Source of the DNA: Pseudoalteromonas distincta
GTDB taxonomy: Bacteria > Pseudomonadota > Gammaproteobacteria > Enterobacterales > Alteromonadaceae
DNA length: 64,000 nt
Reading direction: 5' to 3'
Assembly: GCF_000814675.1 (NCBI RefSeq)
Contig: NZ_JWIG01000022.1
Location: forward strand, 124,001 to 188,000
Shown: piece by piece, positions 25,739 through 34,968 of the stretch
Layout: every line of letters begins with the position of its first letter
Numbering within the stretch: position 1 is the first letter of the stretch
Notes under the pieces: generated by a model
The model's input: only the letters and a program-made list of their open reading frames with translations
What the model was told of the DNA's origin: nothing
Databases searched by the model: none
Made by a program: the position numbers and the translations under genes

Positions 25739-26272
25739 ATGAAACATATTTTTTTGAGCGCCTTATTTTTTTGCAGCGGGTTGTGCTATGCAAGCAGCTC
25801 TGCAATTTTTGACAAACTTAATAATGCAGACGAGCCATCACCACAAAGTATTTTAAAAAATATAGAAACCGAATACCTAAATACAGCCGTTATTGTAGAG
25901 TTTGAGCTAGAGTTCGAAAAAGGACAAACCACCTACGAGGTAACACTTTTTGAACAAAAACATAATCGTTTTATTGAATTGCTAGTTGATGTAAAAGGTA
26001 AACTAATTGAGCTTGAATACGCCCCGCCAGAGCTTGATGAAGACGACGAAGTTGCAGCCGCTAAATTAATGCGTAAAAAAAATTACCGCATGTATCAACT
26101 TGTCCAGTCGTTAGATTCAACACAAACACAATACTTAATAGAAGCTCAACTTGAGCAAGATATGGGCGTAACTTATATGGTTGCCACATTTGTATCGTTA
26201 AAAGGGCGCCATAAAAAAGCCATTGATCTCGCAACAGGTAAAAACCTACCACTACTGCGTTGGGGCAATTAA
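25739..26272 (+). CDS. Exported PepSY-like protein
   Basis: The product has 177 residues with a signal peptide of about 19 residues (FFCSGLCYASS). Two PepSY-like halves can be seen: ILKNIETEYLNTAVIVEFELEFEKG followed by YEVTLFEQ, and DVKGKLIELEYAPPELDEDDE. PepSY proteins bind ligands or inhibit peptidases in the periplasm. The ATG at 25739 is chosen because the alternative start adds a non-signal leader. Its stop codon overlaps the ATG of the response-regulator gene (TAATG), so it probably feeds the signal into this two-component system. Confidence 0.78.
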   Translation: MKHIFLSALFFCSGLCYASSSAIFDKLNNADEPSPQSILKNIETEYLNTAVIVEFELEFEKGQTTYEVTLFEQKHNRFIELLVDVKGKLIELEYAPPELDEDDEVAAAKLMRKKNYRMYQLVQSLDSTQTQYLIEAQLEQDMGVTYMVATFVSLKGRHKKAIDLATGKNLPLLRWGN

Positions 26273-26964
26273 TGAAATTACTTTTGGTTGAAGACGACAA
26301 ACAAAACCGCGAGTTTTTATACAAAGCCTTTAGCGAGCTAGGCTACACCGTAGATACCGCACAAGACGGTCAACAAGCATTATTAATTGCCACATGCGAA
26401 GAACACGACGCGATCGTGCTAGACCGAATGCTACCAAAGCTAGATGGTTTGCAAGTACTTGCTGCGCTTAGAGCAACAGGAAAAACAACGCCTGTACTAA
26501 TACTCTCGGCGTTAGATAAAGTAGACGACCGAGTTGCAGGCTTAAAAGCAGGTGGCGATGACTACCTTATAAAGCCCTTTGCGTTTTCGGAATTGGCCAT
26601 TCGTGTAGAGAACATAATTAAGCGCCCTTTTCATAACCAACCACCACAAACCGCGTTAAGTTTAGCAAACGTAAACCTCGATTTTCGTCATCACAAAGCA
26701 GATGTAGCTGGGCAAACACTTAACTTACAACCTAAAGAATTTAAACTTTTACATTTTTTACTCGATCATAAAAATAAACTCGTTACGCGAACTTTGTTGT
26801 TTGAGTCGGTATGGGAATATAATTTTGACCCTGGCACAAATGTAATAGATGTACACATAGCAAGGTTACGTAAAAAGCTAACATTGCTTGGTGCTAAAGT
26901 ACAAATAGAAACAATACGAGGCGTTGGCTACCGATTACAAGTAGAGCAAAATAATGATTGTTAA
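26272..26964 (+). CDS. OmpR-family response regulator
   Basis: The product has 230 residues. The receiver domain has LLVEDD at 3-8, the phosphoacceptor Asp in IVLDRMLPKLDGLQ near 50 and Lys in IKPFAFSE near 101; a winged-helix domain follows (LVTRTLLFESVWEYNFDPGTNVIDVHIARLRKKL and IRGVGYRL-type end). The ATG overlaps the PepSY stop codon; a TTG four codons earlier is not needed. It overlaps the kinase gene by 11 bases. The target genes may include the upstream DUF5666 lipoprotein. Confidence 0.93.
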   Translation: MKLLLVEDDKQNREFLYKAFSELGYTVDTAQDGQQALLIATCEEHDAIVLDRMLPKLDGLQVLAALRATGKTTPVLILSALDKVDDRVAGLKAGGDDYLIKPFAFSELAIRVENIIKRPFHNQPPQTALSLANVNLDFRHHKADVAGQTLNLQPKEFKLLHFLLDHKNKLVTRTLLFESVWEYNFDPGTNVIDVHIARLRKKLTLLGAKVQIETIRGVGYRLQVEQNNDC

Positions 26965-28288
26965 CTCCAACCTTTGGCAACAATTTAACCCGCGTTTTAG
27001 TTCTGTATGGCGACTTACACTCGCGTTTGCCACCATTACATCGGTTGTTTTAGTGCTATGCGTTGTGCTTATATATCAGCTATTATTGGGCGAGCAAACA
27101 CGCCAAGTAGAAAGGCGCTTAAACGCCGAGCAAGTTCGTATTGAAGGGCTTGCTAATGAATTTGATAAAGCCTCTTTTTTTCAGCAACTAGCGGTATTTC
27201 GTAACGAGGGCGAAATTTTAATATTTTGGCAAAGCGATGACGAGCAATTTCAGCAATTAAGCTTTTTACCTAACGATATTCCAAAGTTGCCAAACACCCT
27301 TGAGTTTCCTGTGCTCGACACCCAACGTGGGCAAATTAGGCTACTTACCACCGGTATTGTAAACACCAAACATGGCAATATTGTTATTGCCACAGCCACC
27401 GAACATTTAAGCCGCTTAATTACTGAATTTAAAACCATTGCAACCTGGGCTTGTTTGGTCAGCTTGTTACTTACCTGTGTGTTTGGCTATATTTTTGCGC
27501 GCAGGCATTTAAGGCGTGTAAATTATTTTAATAACGTAGTAGAACAAGTTCAAAAAGGTGATTTATCGGCGCGTGTAGTGCATAAACAACACGGTGATGA
27601 GTTTGTAAAACTAGCCAAACATATTAATACCATGCTCGACACCATCGAAGAAAACTTTGCCTTAGTGCAAGGCATTACCGATAACATAGCACACGATTTA
27701 AAAACCCCACTTACTCGATTGCGCTTACAACTAGAGCGCCAAGCAGTAAAACAGCCAGAGCTTGGGCTTGAAATAGAACAGCTTGATACTGTATTACATA
27801 CCTTTGATGCCATGCTTAAATTGACTCGCCTTGAGCATGGGCAATTTCCGTTAAAGTTAGAACCTATAAACTGCCAAACACTTATTAATGACTTAATAGA
27901 CATATTAGAGCCCAGTGCACAGCAAAATCAGCAGCATATAAATGTAATTAATCAGGGGGAGTTAGTACTTCAAGGCGATAAAAACTTACTTTTTCAGGCT
28001 TTATTTAACCTAGTCGAGAATGCTATTAAATACGCAGGTAATGAAGCAACTATACACATTACGCTTACCAGCAATCATATAAATATTAGCGATAATGGCA
28101 AAGGAGTAGAACCCACACAATTATCGCAACTCACTAAGCGTTTTTATAGGGGCGACCCCGCAAGGCAAAAAGAAGGGTTTGGATTAGGTTTAGCCACCGT
28201 AAAAGCAATATGTGAACGCCACCAACTTGTGCTTACTTTAACAAGCGACGAACGCGGCTTTACCAGCACTATAAGTGTATGTAACTAG
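26954..28288 (+). CDS. Sensor histidine kinase with HAMP domain
   Basis: The product has 444 residues. Membrane segments near 20-45 and 160-182 enclose a sensor domain of about 110 residues. A HAMP domain follows (ARRHLRRVNYFNNVVEQVQKGDLSARV), then the phosphoacceptor motif ITDNIAHDLKTPLTRLR near 243-259, the N-box FNLVENAIKYAGNE and the ATP-lid motifs ISDNGKGV and GFGLGLATV. It is translationally coupled to the regulator gene. The PepSY protein in the same operon is a likely sensing partner. Confidence 0.92.
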   Translation: MIVNSNLWQQFNPRFSSVWRLTLAFATITSVVLVLCVVLIYQLLLGEQTRQVERRLNAEQVRIEGLANEFDKASFFQQLAVFRNEGEILIFWQSDDEQFQQLSFLPNDIPKLPNTLEFPVLDTQRGQIRLLTTGIVNTKHGNIVIATATEHLSRLITEFKTIATWACLVSLLLTCVFGYIFARRHLRRVNYFNNVVEQVQKGDLSARVVHKQHGDEFVKLAKHINTMLDTIEENFALVQGITDNIAHDLKTPLTRLRLQLERQAVKQPELGLEIEQLDTVLHTFDAMLKLTRLEHGQFPLKLEPINCQTLINDLIDILEPSAQQNQQHINVINQGELVLQGDKNLLFQALFNLVENAIKYAGNEATIHITLTSNHINISDNGKGVEPTQLSQLTKRFYRGDPARQKEGFGLGLATVKAICERHQLVLTLTSDERGFTSTISVCN

Positions 28289-28342
28289 TAAGGAGAACTA
28301 GTACAGGTAATGAGTATAAATATCTCTGCAGTTAAACATAAA

Positions 28343-28366
28343 AAAGCGGCTATTAGCCGCTTTAAA
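28343..28366. terminator. Bidirectional terminator
   Basis: AAAGCGGCTA and TAGCCGCTTT form a stem with a short loop, A-rich before and T/A-rich after. It lies between convergent genes ending at 28288 and 28386. Confidence 0.75.
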
Positions 28367-28385
28367 TATCACAAAACCGGTCGGC

Positions 28386-29606
28386 TTAATGCACAACCAC
28401 TTTTTGCTTAATTGCTGGCATTAATGTTTTACCATTGCCATCTACTTTGTTTAACAATTTAAGCCCCATCACTTTTGCAAGTACTGGGTAAATATCAAGG
28501 TTACTCACTTCTTTAAGGCTTATACCTTGTTTAAATGCAGGGCCTACAGCAATAAATGATGCTGCCATATCCTCGGTATATGCATAACCGTGAGTCCCTA
28601 AATAGGTTGGTTTTTTACCATTGGTAAATACCGCTGGCGCTGTAGTTTGCACCACAATATCGCCTACACGAGTGCCTTTATTGTAATGGTACGCTGCTAA
28701 CTGCTCGTCAGTTAATACTGTATAACGACCGTTTGCTGCTTTTTGTAAACGAGCTTTATAGCCGGCTATATCTGCATTTATTGCATCGGGTTGAGTGTAT
28801 ATGAGTAAACGTGGACCGGTGTTTTTAACTAAAAAGTTTTCATCTTGAGGCAGTGTGGTTACATCAATGCTTTTATCTGGATCTATACTCGCCATACCAT
28901 GATCCGAGACAATAACTAAGTTTACCTCTTGCTCTAATTTACTTAAGCGAGTTTGTAATTGCCCCATTAATTCATCAAGCTGTTTAACTGCATCTCGCGT
29001 TTGTGGTGCGTCTGGCCCAAATTCATGGCCCATGCTATCAACTAGCGAAAAGTAACTCGCAATAAAACGTGGGCGCTGTGCTTTTGGTAAACTTAACCAC
29101 TGAATAATTTGATCAACACGGCTTTGGTAATCGCTGTATTTAGAATAGTGATAAAAGTAATCTGGTGTCATGCCGTTAAATAACGCATCTGACTCAGGCC
29201 AAAAATAAGTAGCCGATTTAAGTCCCTGCATTTTTGCTAAATTCCAAAGCGGAATCCCCTTCACCCAAGTGCTATCGCCCAATGCTTTGCCCATGCTGTA
29301 ACAGTCGTTTTTACGCGCTTTATCACAAAAGCTATTATCAACAATGCCATGGTTTACCGGCAGTAAGCCCGTAATAATAGAAATATGGTTAGGAAACGTT
29401 TTTGTCGGATAAACAGGTATTAGTTTTTGTGCGCGAACACCGCGCTCGGCCATTGCTTTTAAATTTGGCGCACCGTGTTTTTCAATATAATCCCAACGCA
29501 GGCCATCAATTGATACAAGCACCACAGTTTGCTCTTTTGCAGCAAACGCGCTGTTCATTCCTAACATTAGGCAAATTGATACTGCCTTTAAAATCCACTG
29601 TTTCAT
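28386..29606 (-). CDS. Exported alkaline-phosphatase-family phosphodiesterase (ectonucleotide pyrophosphatase type)
   Basis: The product has 406 residues with a signal peptide ending in SAFA. It shows the nucleotide pyrophosphatase/phosphodiesterase layout: VLVSIDGLRWDYI near 29-41 with the first metal Asp, the nucleophile region VYPTKTFPNHISIITGLLPVNHGI near 64-87, VIVSDHGMASI near 230 and a late His in TYLGTHGYAY. It should hydrolyse phosphodiester or nucleotide pyrophosphate bonds in the periplasm. The ATG at 29606 is used; a GTG nine bases earlier overlaps the AGGTG ribosome site. Confidence 0.88.
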   Translation of the reverse strand: MKQWILKAVSICLMLGMNSAFAAKEQTVVLVSIDGLRWDYIEKHGAPNLKAMAERGVRAQKLIPVYPTKTFPNHISIITGLLPVNHGIVDNSFCDKARKNDCYSMGKALGDSTWVKGIPLWNLAKMQGLKSATYFWPESDALFNGMTPDYFYHYSKYSDYQSRVDQIIQWLSLPKAQRPRFIASYFSLVDSMGHEFGPDAPQTRDAVKQLDELMGQLQTRLSKLEQEVNLVIVSDHGMASIDPDKSIDVTTLPQDENFLVKNTGPRLLIYTQPDAINADIAGYKARLQKAANGRYTVLTDEQLAAYHYNKGTRVGDIVVQTTAPAVFTNGKKPTYLGTHGYAYTEDMAASFIAVGPAFKQGISLKEVSNLDIYPVLAKVMGLKLLNKVDGNGKTLMPAIKQKVVVH

Positions 29607-29768
29607 TATAAACACCTATAAATGCACAACAATTACTCAAAAAATTATTTTAAAGCAAGTTGTTACTTTATGATACAAACTGATAGATTAAACCCTGTAT
29701 ATTAAAGACAAATGACTATGTGCTAAAAACTATGCCAGTCATCAATTGTAAAAAGGATAAGTATAAAG

Positions 29769-31235
29769 ATGACCATAGATTTTAGTAAAAAAATAACGCC
29801 AGCACGAATGTATCGCACAACCTCTAACTTACAAATGGCGCTAGAAAGCGACCGTGGCCGTATTATTAACAGTGCCGCTATTCGCAGGCTTCAGCAAAAA
29901 ACCCAAGTGTTTCCGCTTGAACGCAACGCAGCTGTTCGTTCGCGCTTAACTCACTCGCTTGAGGTACAACAGGTTGGTCGTTTTATAGTGCAACGTATTT
30001 TTGCAAATTTAAGCTACCAACAACAAAAAGATTACGGCTTAACCGATCTAGAACGCCCCCTAGAAAGCTTAGTAGAAATGGCCTGCCTAATGCACGATAT
30101 AGGCAACCCACCGTTTGGACATTTTGGCGAAGCGGCAATAAACCACTGGTTTAATAACAACCTAGCAAGCGTAACACCCGAGCGCTGCAAAGAGCCCAAT
30201 ACCGGTATAGGTGTTGTTTTTAAACACCTTGCGCTTGATATTTGTAACTTTGAAGGCAACGCTCAAGGCATACGTATAATTCATTCGTTGCAAACGCTTA
30301 ATTTAACTTACAGCCAAAGTGCTGGTATTTTAAAATACACTCGCCCTGCTGGGCTTGATGTAAAAGACATACCCCAAAATAAAAACTACTTAATGAAGAA
30401 AGTGGGTTACTACTACAGCGAAAAAAACTTTGTTGAAGCGCTACAAAAAGAGCTCACTATTGAGCAATATTGCCGCCATCCAGCAAGTTATATAATGGAA
30501 GCCGCCGACGACATTTCGTATTGCCTAGCCGATATAGAGGATGCTGTTGAAAAAGGGATCATAAGCACCGAATTCTTATGTAAACAGCTTAAAAGTCATT
30601 ATAAAAAAGCACTCATAAACCTAACAATAGACGATACAGAGCACCAAACTTTTGTAGATAAAGCAGTTGACTACGCACATGAGCGCGCCAAAGCACAACC
30701 GTATAACTTTAACAGCGAATTTTTTATATACCTGCGCGTAGCACTTTTACATCCGCTAGTTGGACATGCTGCAAAACGCTTTATTGAAAACATAGAACCT
30801 ATTTACCATGGCGACTTTAACCAAGCACTTTTAGAAGATAGGAGCCATCTACACGCTGTAACCAAAATGCTAAAGCAAGTGGCACTTGAGCATGTTTTTT
30901 CAAATAAAGAAGTCGAAAAATTAGAGCTGCAAGGTTATAGAATAATTAATGGTTTGCTCGATTGCTATAAACCATTACTGCTACTAAACAAGGATGACTT
31001 TAAGCGTGCACTAAATGGCGATTCACGTTTATTAATAGAGTCGCGACTTGTAAAAAAGCTCTCTAAAAAGCACTTAAACAGTTACCAACACGCAATAGAT
31101 GCGATGCAAGAAGAGCCCGATCACTTTGCAGCGTATGAATTTTATTATCGCTGTAGATTAATTCAAGATTATATAAGCGGTATGACAGACCAATTTGCTT
31201 ACGATGAATATCGCAGCCTTATGGTTATTGATTAG
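29769..31235 (+). CDS. dgt: Deoxyguanosinetriphosphate triphosphohydrolase
   Basis: The product has 488 residues, near the E. coli Dgt length of 505. It hydrolyses dGTP to deoxyguanosine and triphosphate. The HD-domain ligands are present: RSRLTHSLEVQQVGR near 57-71, CLMHDIGNPPFGHFGE near 110-125 and a later Asp in AADDISYCLADIEDA near 243-257. The N-terminal RMYRTTSNLQMALESDRGRIINSAAIRRL is typical. Dgt-like enzymes can limit phage DNA synthesis as well as maintain the dNTP pool; this one looks like the housekeeping type. Confidence 0.93.
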   Translation: MTIDFSKKITPARMYRTTSNLQMALESDRGRIINSAAIRRLQQKTQVFPLERNAAVRSRLTHSLEVQQVGRFIVQRIFANLSYQQQKDYGLTDLERPLESLVEMACLMHDIGNPPFGHFGEAAINHWFNNNLASVTPERCKEPNTGIGVVFKHLALDICNFEGNAQGIRIIHSLQTLNLTYSQSAGILKYTRPAGLDVKDIPQNKNYLMKKVGYYYSEKNFVEALQKELTIEQYCRHPASYIMEAADDISYCLADIEDAVEKGIISTEFLCKQLKSHYKKALINLTIDDTEHQTFVDKAVDYAHERAKAQPYNFNSEFFIYLRVALLHPLVGHAAKRFIENIEPIYHGDFNQALLEDRSHLHAVTKMLKQVALEHVFSNKEVEKLELQGYRIINGLLDCYKPLLLLNKDDFKRALNGDSRLLIESRLVKKLSKKHLNSYQHAIDAMQEEPDHFAAYEFYYRCRLIQDYISGMTDQFAYDEYRSLMVID

Positions 31236-31307
31236 TCGTATTACTCTGGATAATTTTCAATTTTGCGCTTAAAATCAAACTATTAATATTTAAGCGCGCA
31301 TAACTTT

Positions 31308-32969
31308 ATGATATCAAAACTAATTAGATTTACCCTTTGCTTTGCCCTACTTTATAGTGCGCAAAGTGCTGCATACAACGAAGCTATGTGTATTTTAATT
31401 AAACAAGAAATGCAGCAAAACAGTAATAATAAAGCGAGTCAAAAATATCGTAAGGCAGCGCGTGATTACAAAAACAACTGTAATAAGCCAAAAGAAATTC
31501 AAGCACAACCAAAGCCACAAATAATAGAGCCAGAGCCAGCCATTATTACTCAGCCGCAACCTAAAATTGTTGAACCTGCCCCTGTAATACAACCCACTGA
31601 AGAAGCTGTTAAAGATAGCATCAACGAGCAAACCCTTAATTTAACTAATGATCAAAAACAACAAATAAACGATCAGCTAAATATCAATAGCAATAGCAAT
31701 AGCAATAGTAACGAAATAGTAATTGGTGCACAGCCAACAACAGCAGTACCTGAGCAAGTAGTTACAGAGCAAAAAAACGAAGCTGTGATAGAGCAAGTAA
31801 AACCGGCAACGCCAGAGCAAAACGTTCAACCTACGCCTGAAAATCCTGTACTTGTAAAACCAGCACCGGTGTTAATTAAACCAGCGCCTGTAATTGCGCC
31901 GCAACCTGTAGCACAAAGCCCAAGCTCGTTACTTTTACCCACTTTAATACTTGTTATAGTGGTACTTATTGGCGCTATGGTCGTCGTGCGCTTGCGCCGT
32001 GCAAAACAAAGCAAAACGATGGCAGAACCGACTATAGCGGCTCCACCTGAAGTTAAATCAGAAAAAATTGCTACGCCAGCTAAACCTGAAACTACAAAAG
32101 AGCCAGAGATTGAGCCTGTTGTCATCAACGAAGTAACTCAAAATAATAAACCAGTTGAGAGCAGCGTAGAGGCTAATGAAGAGCCTTTAGAGCCTACGAA
32201 CACTGCACAAAATGCTGATATTGAACATACACCACCGCAAATTTCAGATGAGCAAAACAACGTAGTTACATCATCGCAAACAAGAGAAATTGAGCCTGCA
32301 CAAATAGAGCCAGCAGATACTTTAGAGCAAACAAGTACCGCTACGTTTAACGAAGTAAAGCAAAAACCTGAGCCTAATACAGCCGAGTTTGAAGCAGCAG
32401 CAAAAACAACCTTAGAGCGTATTAAAAATGCCAGCAGCTTTAATGAGCCAGAAGTACGCGACTTTGATCCAGATGCAAAGCCTGTAAAAAAACAACGTAA
32501 GCACCATACAGCGCAAGTAACGGAGCCTGCGCCAATAGAAGCCGAACACAACACTGTAGAGCCGGTTATTAGTACTCCTGAGCCAGTAACAGCGAGTGAG
32601 CCGGTTGTAGATTTACACGCACCAGAGCAAATAGCTGACGCTCAATCGACTACATATACAACAGAGCAAGACTTTAAAGAACCAGAGGTACGTACATTTA
32701 ACCCAGATGCACCATTACCTGGTGAAAAGCCGATGCCTAAAAAACAAAGCGCAGCACCTGATCAAGCACAAACAACACCGCCTGTTGATGATCCACAAAG
32801 TGAGCCTAAAAAAGCAGACAGTAACAATCCATTTGCTAACTTGTCGTTAGACTCAAGCTGGGATCCTGACTCGACTGAAAAGCCCAAAATAGAAGAGAAA
32901 AAACGCGCGCCTAAATCGCAAGCATTAATAGATGCAGAAGAACGCGCTAAAAACATGCAAACCAAATAG
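31308..32969 (+). CDS. Large Pro/Glu-rich single-pass membrane protein with duplicated EPEVR motif
   Basis: The product has 553 residues and matches no family I know. A signal peptide (1-21) is followed by a small Cys-containing domain (about 22-60), a Gln/Pro/Glu-rich linker, a membrane segment near 208-228 (LLLPTLILVIVVLIGAMVVV) and a long acidic cytoplasmic tail. The tail carries two copies of a short motif, EPEVRxFxPDA, near 380 and 463, and ends with NPFANLSLDSSWDPDS. A perfect fourfold hexamer repeat (31685-31708) encodes SNSNSNSN. The shape suggests a scaffold crossing the inner membrane. A terminator follows. Confidence 0.7.
   Translation: MISKLIRFTLCFALLYSAQSAAYNEAMCILIKQEMQQNSNNKASQKYRKAARDYKNNCNKPKEIQAQPKPQIIEPEPAIITQPQPKIVEPAPVIQPTEEAVKDSINEQTLNLTNDQKQQINDQLNINSNSNSNSNEIVIGAQPTTAVPEQVVTEQKNEAVIEQVKPATPEQNVQPTPENPVLVKPAPVLIKPAPVIAPQPVAQSPSSLLLPTLILVIVVLIGAMVVVRLRRAKQSKTMAEPTIAAPPEVKSEKIATPAKPETTKEPEIEPVVINEVTQNNKPVESSVEANEEPLEPTNTAQNADIEHTPPQISDEQNNVVTSSQTREIEPAQIEPADTLEQTSTATFNEVKQKPEPNTAEFEAAAKTTLERIKNASSFNEPEVRDFDPDAKPVKKQRKHHTAQVTEPAPIEAEHNTVEPVISTPEPVTASEPVVDLHAPEQIADAQSTTYTTEQDFKEPEVRTFNPDAPLPGEKPMPKKQSAAPDQAQTTPPVDDPQSEPKKADSNNPFANLSLDSSWDPDSTEKPKIEEKKRAPKSQALIDAEERAKNMQTK
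31685..31708 (+). repeat. Hexanucleotide repeat inside the Pro/Glu-rich protein gene
   Basis: CAATAG occurs four times in tandem without error and encodes alternating Ser and Asn. Changes in copy number would not shift the frame but would change linker length. Confidence 0.8.
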
Positions 32970-32982
32970 TAAGTTTTAAAGT

Positions 32983-33010
32983 AGCGCCTCATATTTGAGG
33001 CGCTGTTTTT
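32983..33010 (+). terminator. Terminator after the Pro/Glu-rich protein gene
   Basis: AGCGCCTCA and TGAGGCGCT are separated by TATT and followed by GTTTTT. Confidence 0.88.
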
Positions 33011-33262
33011 CACCGTATTACTTACACTCTTATCCCATCCTAAAATGCGCCTTAGTAATTAGAAGCTTCGCTCCTTGCGCGAGCAAGCTCAGCGCCTGGC
33101 GCAATATTCAAGCTTAAGAGTGCTTTATAAGCTTACAACTTATTGGCGCGATGAGTGCAGAGCATACATTTAACTGGTGGTATTTTTAGACTGGAGTTTA
33201 AGGCTACGTTATCCGCAGCCATAAATTAAAGTAACGTGGTCAACATGCCCTAATTAAAAGTC

Positions 33263-34141
33263 CTAGTTAACAGCCCTAGCGGTACGTTTATTTTTAAGCT
33301 TTAACCCGCCAATTAATAACAGTGGCCCTATAAACATGGCAAGGCCATACACGCCACCGGTAACTGCGTATTCTGGTTTATTTAAAAAGCTAATAGCGAT
33401 TAAAATAGCTAACGATGCATTTTGAATTCCAACCTCAATTGAAAGCGTCAGCGAATCAGTTAAATTTAATTTTGAACATTTAGCAATTAGCCAGCCAACA
33501 ACCATTGAACCAATATTAAGTGCTATGCACGCCCAAAATACGTCGTTAAATGAGTTAACTAATAAATCGCGCTCTTTTATTACTAGTGCGGCAATCATCA
33601 TAAGCATAAAAAACAACGAGAAGCGTCTAAAAAACGGCTCTGCTTTAATGGCAAAATCACTTTTAAAGTGACGTAACCAAATTCCTATAGCAACTGGCAC
33701 TAAGGTAATAAAAAATAATCCAAGCGATGTTGTTAAAATAGAAAAGCTAGCATCGTCCGCTGGGGCAAACTGGCTCATAGCAAAGCCAATAATAAACGGT
33801 GTGGTTATTATACTAATTGCGGTAGAGGCAGCGGTTAAACTTACCGAAAGCGCTAAATTAGCTTTAGCAAGCTGACTTACTACATTTGACATAGTACCGC
33901 CGGGGCAAGCAGCTAATATCATTAATCCAATAGCGATAGGCGTTGGTAGGTTAAATAAATAACACAGCCCTAATGCTAATAAAGGCATTGCTACAAGTTG
34001 GCCTATTAAACCCATGACAATGCCAAGCGGGTTTTTAAATAGACGAGTAAAATCGGTTGTTGTGAGCCCAAGACCCATACCAAACATAATAAGTGCAAGA
34101 GCGAGCGGAAGTATTACTTCGGTTAATATAGATGCATTCAA
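33263..34141 (-). CDS. Bile acid:sodium symporter family protein
   Basis: The product has 292 residues with nine to ten hydrophobic segments. It shows BASS-family features: LALIMFGMGLGLTTTDF near the N-terminus, AACPGGTMSNVVSQLAKANLALSV near 82-105 (the first discontinuous helix with the sodium site) and LTLSIEVGIQNASLAILIA near 230-248 (the second). Members carry organic anions such as pantoate, pyruvate or steroids with sodium. The substrate here is not known. The gene seems monocistronic. Confidence 0.9.
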   Translation of the reverse strand: MNASILTEVILPLALALIMFGMGLGLTTTDFTRLFKNPLGIVMGLIGQLVAMPLLALGLCYLFNLPTPIAIGLMILAACPGGTMSNVVSQLAKANLALSVSLTAASTAISIITTPFIIGFAMSQFAPADDASFSILTTSLGLFFITLVPVAIGIWLRHFKSDFAIKAEPFFRRFSLFFMLMMIAALVIKERDLLVNSFNDVFWACIALNIGSMVVGWLIAKCSKLNLTDSLTLSIEVGIQNASLAILIAISFLNKPEYAVTGGVYGLAMFIGPLLLIGGLKLKNKRTARAVN

Positions 34142-34236
34142 ATTAGACAGCCTCGTTTGTTATTGTATTTAATTAGAGTGTTAATTTTTAAGTTAACTGT
34201 AACGTCCCTTTACAATAAATCCTAATGCTAGAAGTA

Positions 34237-34818
34237 TTACTTATTTAAAATAGCAGCAACTTGCTTATCTAGTTCTGGAAGTACATCTTGTTCAAACCAT
34301 GGGTTCTTTTTAAGCCATATATTATTACGCGGACTCGGATGTGGAAGCACTAAATAATTTGGCCAATACTCACGCCACGATTTTACTAACTCCGTAAGTG
34401 GCATTTTTTTAGTCTCTGGTAAATGATACGCCTGCGCGTATTTACCAAGCACTATTGTCAGCTCAATATTTGGTAGTGCAGCCAATAACTGCTCGCGCCA
34501 TGCAGGGGCACATTCTTTTCTCGGTGGTAAATCACCCGACTTACCCCTACCCGGGTAGCAAAAGCCCATAGGTAAAATGGCTATATTATTAGCATCGTAA
34601 AATTCATCCCTTGTTAGCCCAAGCCATTCTCGCAGGCGGTTTCCGCTTGCATCATTAAACGGCACACCTGTTTCGTGAACTTTAATTCCAGGTGCTTGCC
34701 CTGCAATTAAAATGCGTGCGTTTGGGTTAAATTGTATAACAGGGCGAGCCCCTAAAGGTAAATGAGGTTCACAGATCACGCATTTACTAACTTGCTCTAT
34801 TAATTGGTGACTATTCAT
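34237..34818 (-). CDS. Uracil-DNA glycosylase family protein
   Basis: The product has 193 residues. The motifs ILIAGQAPGIKVHETGVPFNDASGNRLREWLG near 36-67 and LPHPSPRNNIWLKKNPWF near 157-174 match the two active-site motifs of the family (GQ(A/D)PG and HPSP). CVICEP near the N-terminus may be a remnant of the iron-sulfur Cys cluster, but the other Cys residues do not form the usual four-Cys pattern. It is related to family 4/5 enzymes but probably not the main Ung. It may act on uracil or another deaminated base. A 30-bp palindrome lies upstream. Confidence 0.8.
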   Translation of the reverse strand: MNSHQLIEQVSKCVICEPHLPLGARPVIQFNPNARILIAGQAPGIKVHETGVPFNDASGNRLREWLGLTRDEFYDANNIAILPMGFCYPGRGKSGDLPPRKECAPAWREQLLAALPNIELTIVLGKYAQAYHLPETKKMPLTELVKSWREYWPNYLVLPHPSPRNNIWLKKNPWFEQDVLPELDKQVAAILNK

Positions 34819-34843
34819 ATTTATTTGGCCTTAAATGCTTAAT

Positions 34844-34873
34844 ATTTATCCTAAATGGCCATTTAGGATAAAT
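34844..34873. repeat. 30-bp perfect palindrome
   Basis: ATTTATCCTAAATGG is followed immediately by its exact reverse complement, with no loop. It lies 26 bases upstream of the uracil-DNA-glycosylase-family start codon and just before a dispersed repeat. It may be an operator or a cruciform-forming site. Confidence 0.75.
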
Positions 34874-34874
34874 G

Positions 34875-34934
34875 AGTTGGTAAAAAATCGGTTTATTTTA
34901 ATTAAAACGAGCGTTAGTTAGTAAAATCGTGATC
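34875..34934. repeat. Two copies of the TTAGTAAAA repeat family
   Basis: GTTGGTAAAAAATCGGTTTA (34875-34894) equals the reverse complement of the repeats near 57.5 kb with at most one change. TTAGTAAAATCGTGATC (34918-34934) is nearly identical to the copy at 37831-37847. Confidence 0.6.
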
Positions 34935-34968
34935 TTTAAGCTCATTCGCGCTACAAGCCTTGTAAAAC

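Noticed and set aside
31685..31708. Phase-variable contingency repeat
   Set aside because: The repeat unit is six bases, so slippage keeps the reading frame; at most it changes linker length.
31826..32554. Minus-strand reading frames inside the Pro/Glu-rich protein gene
   Set aside because: They are low-complexity Ser/Gly/Thr shadows of the biased codon use of the plus-strand gene.
33010..33262. Second full copy of the 311-bp inverted-repeat element
   Set aside because: Only short matches (GCTACGTTATC, CAACATGCCCT) could be seen and the ends are not complete; it may be a decayed relative but is not annotated as a copy.
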